DNA from: Pseudomonadota bacterium
GTDB lineage: Bacteria; Pseudomonadota; Gammaproteobacteria; Burkholderiales; Methylophilaceae
Length of the DNA stretch: 6,474 nt
Reading direction: 5' to 3'
Assembly: GCA_029549705.1 (NCBI GenBank)
Contig: JAKPIR010000035.1
Span: 1-6,474, forward strand
This document shows, piece by piece, positions 5,944-6,474 of this stretch. The notes under the pieces are model-generated. The model was not told the origin of the DNA and searched no databases. It was given only the letters and a program-made list of their open reading frames with translations. How positions within the stretch are numbered: position 1 is the first letter of the stretch; each line of letters opens with the position of its first letter. The translations under genes and the position numbers were made by a program.

Positions 5944-5949
5944 TATAAT
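5944..5949 (+). promoter_or_regulatory. -10 box of the gnd promoter
   Basis: A perfect TATAAT lies 51 bases before the gnd ATG. The -35 region at 17 bases spacing is ACAAAC, a poor match, so the promoter may depend on an activator or on the AT-rich upstream DNA. The transcript would have an untranslated leader of about 45 bases ending in a GAGAAG ribosome-binding site (5991-5996). Confidence 0.55.
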
Positions 5950-6000
5950 CTTGCGTACAAAAACACCCTTTCCATTAAACAACTCCAAAAGAGAAGATAA

Positions 6001-6474
6001 ATGACTACGAAAAATGCTGATATTGGCCTAGTGGGCCTTGCTGTAATGGGCCAGAATTTGGCTCTGAATATTGCCGATCATGGCTACACCATTGCGGTTT
6101 ATAACCGTGACTCTAAAAAAATGGTGAACTTCATTGAAGAATGTAAAAAAAATGAGCCTTCACACGAGCGTGTAGTAGGCCATGCTGATTTAGCTTCATT
6201 TGTATTAAGTATTAAACGTCCGCGCAAAATTGTGCTGTTGGTAAAAGCCGGTAGCGCGACAGACGTCACCATTAACGCTTTGCTTCCGTATTTAGAGCAG
6301 GGCGACATCATTATCGACGGCGGCAACGCATTGTGGACAGACACCATCCGCCGCGAAAAAGAACTTGCTGTTAAGGGTATTGATTTTATCGGCTCTGGCG
6401 TTTCTGGCGGTGAAACCGGCGCACGCTTTGGCCCATCACTCATGCCTTCAGGCACTCGTAAAGCTTGGGCAAGC
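6001..6474 (+). CDS. gnd: 6-phosphogluconate dehydrogenase (decarboxylating), N-terminal part
   Basis: The frame is open from ATG at 6001 to the window edge (158 codons); full-length long-form enzymes are about 470-480 residues, so two thirds are missing. Gnd oxidises 6-phosphogluconate to ribulose 5-phosphate and CO2 with reduction of NAD(P). The Rossmann start GLVGLAVMGQNLALN (9-23), VKAG (81-84), DGGN (106-109), GSGVSGGE (131-138) and RFGPSLMP (142-149) are the family signatures, closer to the long form than to the short bacterial GndA type. The residues after the second strand are N35-R36-D37, where NADP-dependent enzymes usually have NRS or NRT, so coenzyme preference may be shifted. A GAGAAG site lies 4 bases before the ATG. 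The product is the substrate of the nearby divergent Rpe, a functional link without a shared operon. Confidence 0.95.
   Translation, partial: MTTKNADIGLVGLAVMGQNLALNIADHGYTIAVYNRDSKKMVNFIEECKKNEPSHERVVGHADLASFVLSIKRPRKIVLLVKAGSATDVTINALLPYLEQGDIIIDGGNALWTDTIRREKELAVKGIDFIGSGVSGGETGARFGPSLMPSGTRKAWAS

Overview
The window reads like the chromosome of a betaproteobacterium, most plausibly a methylotroph of the Methylophilaceae type (Methylotenera, Methylophilus or relatives). The reasons are a PEP-CTERM protein-sorting tail at the left edge, a rpe-gph-trpE gene run, a long-form 6-phosphogluconate dehydrogenase gene near rpe, and moderate GC. This placement is inference from gene content and protein style, not from a database match.

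Layout. Positions 1-90 hold the last 29 codons of a + strand PEP-CTERM protein. A strong hairpin at 141-179, with a T-rich tail when read on the - strand, ends the leftward transcript of an EntS-like (MFS_3) efflux permease at 223-1467. A 208-base spacer (1468-1675) follows with only weak hairpins. Next is a leftward block, in transcription order: rpe (5436-4729), gph (4694-4026), a 210-base leader region, trpE (3815-2331), and a compact AlkA-type DNA glycosylase (2308-1676). Divergent from rpe lies a 72-residue zinc-ribbon protein of unknown function (5597-5815). A promoter region with spaced A/T tracts then leads into the first 158 codons of gnd (6001 to the right edge).

How the genes relate. 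Gnd and Rpe both act on ribulose 5-phosphate: Gnd makes it oxidatively from 6-phosphogluconate, and Rpe interconverts it with xylulose 5-phosphate. In a ribulose-monophosphate methylotroph these steps would belong to the formaldehyde-oxidising and regenerating branches. Gph clears 2-phosphoglycolate, TrpE commits chorismate to tryptophan, and the glycosylase repairs alkylated bases. trpE has no trpG behind it here.

The most interesting item is an unannotated 34-codon reading frame at 3980-3876, just upstream of trpE. It has two Trp codons among Arg codons, a consensus -10 box 8 bases before its ATG, and a stop codon inside the arm of a hairpin. It is a candidate tryptophan-sensing leader peptide. 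The hairpin has no good U-tract, so the mechanism, if real, may not be classical transcription attenuation. No RNA genes, insertion sequences, CRISPR arrays or mobile elements were seen.
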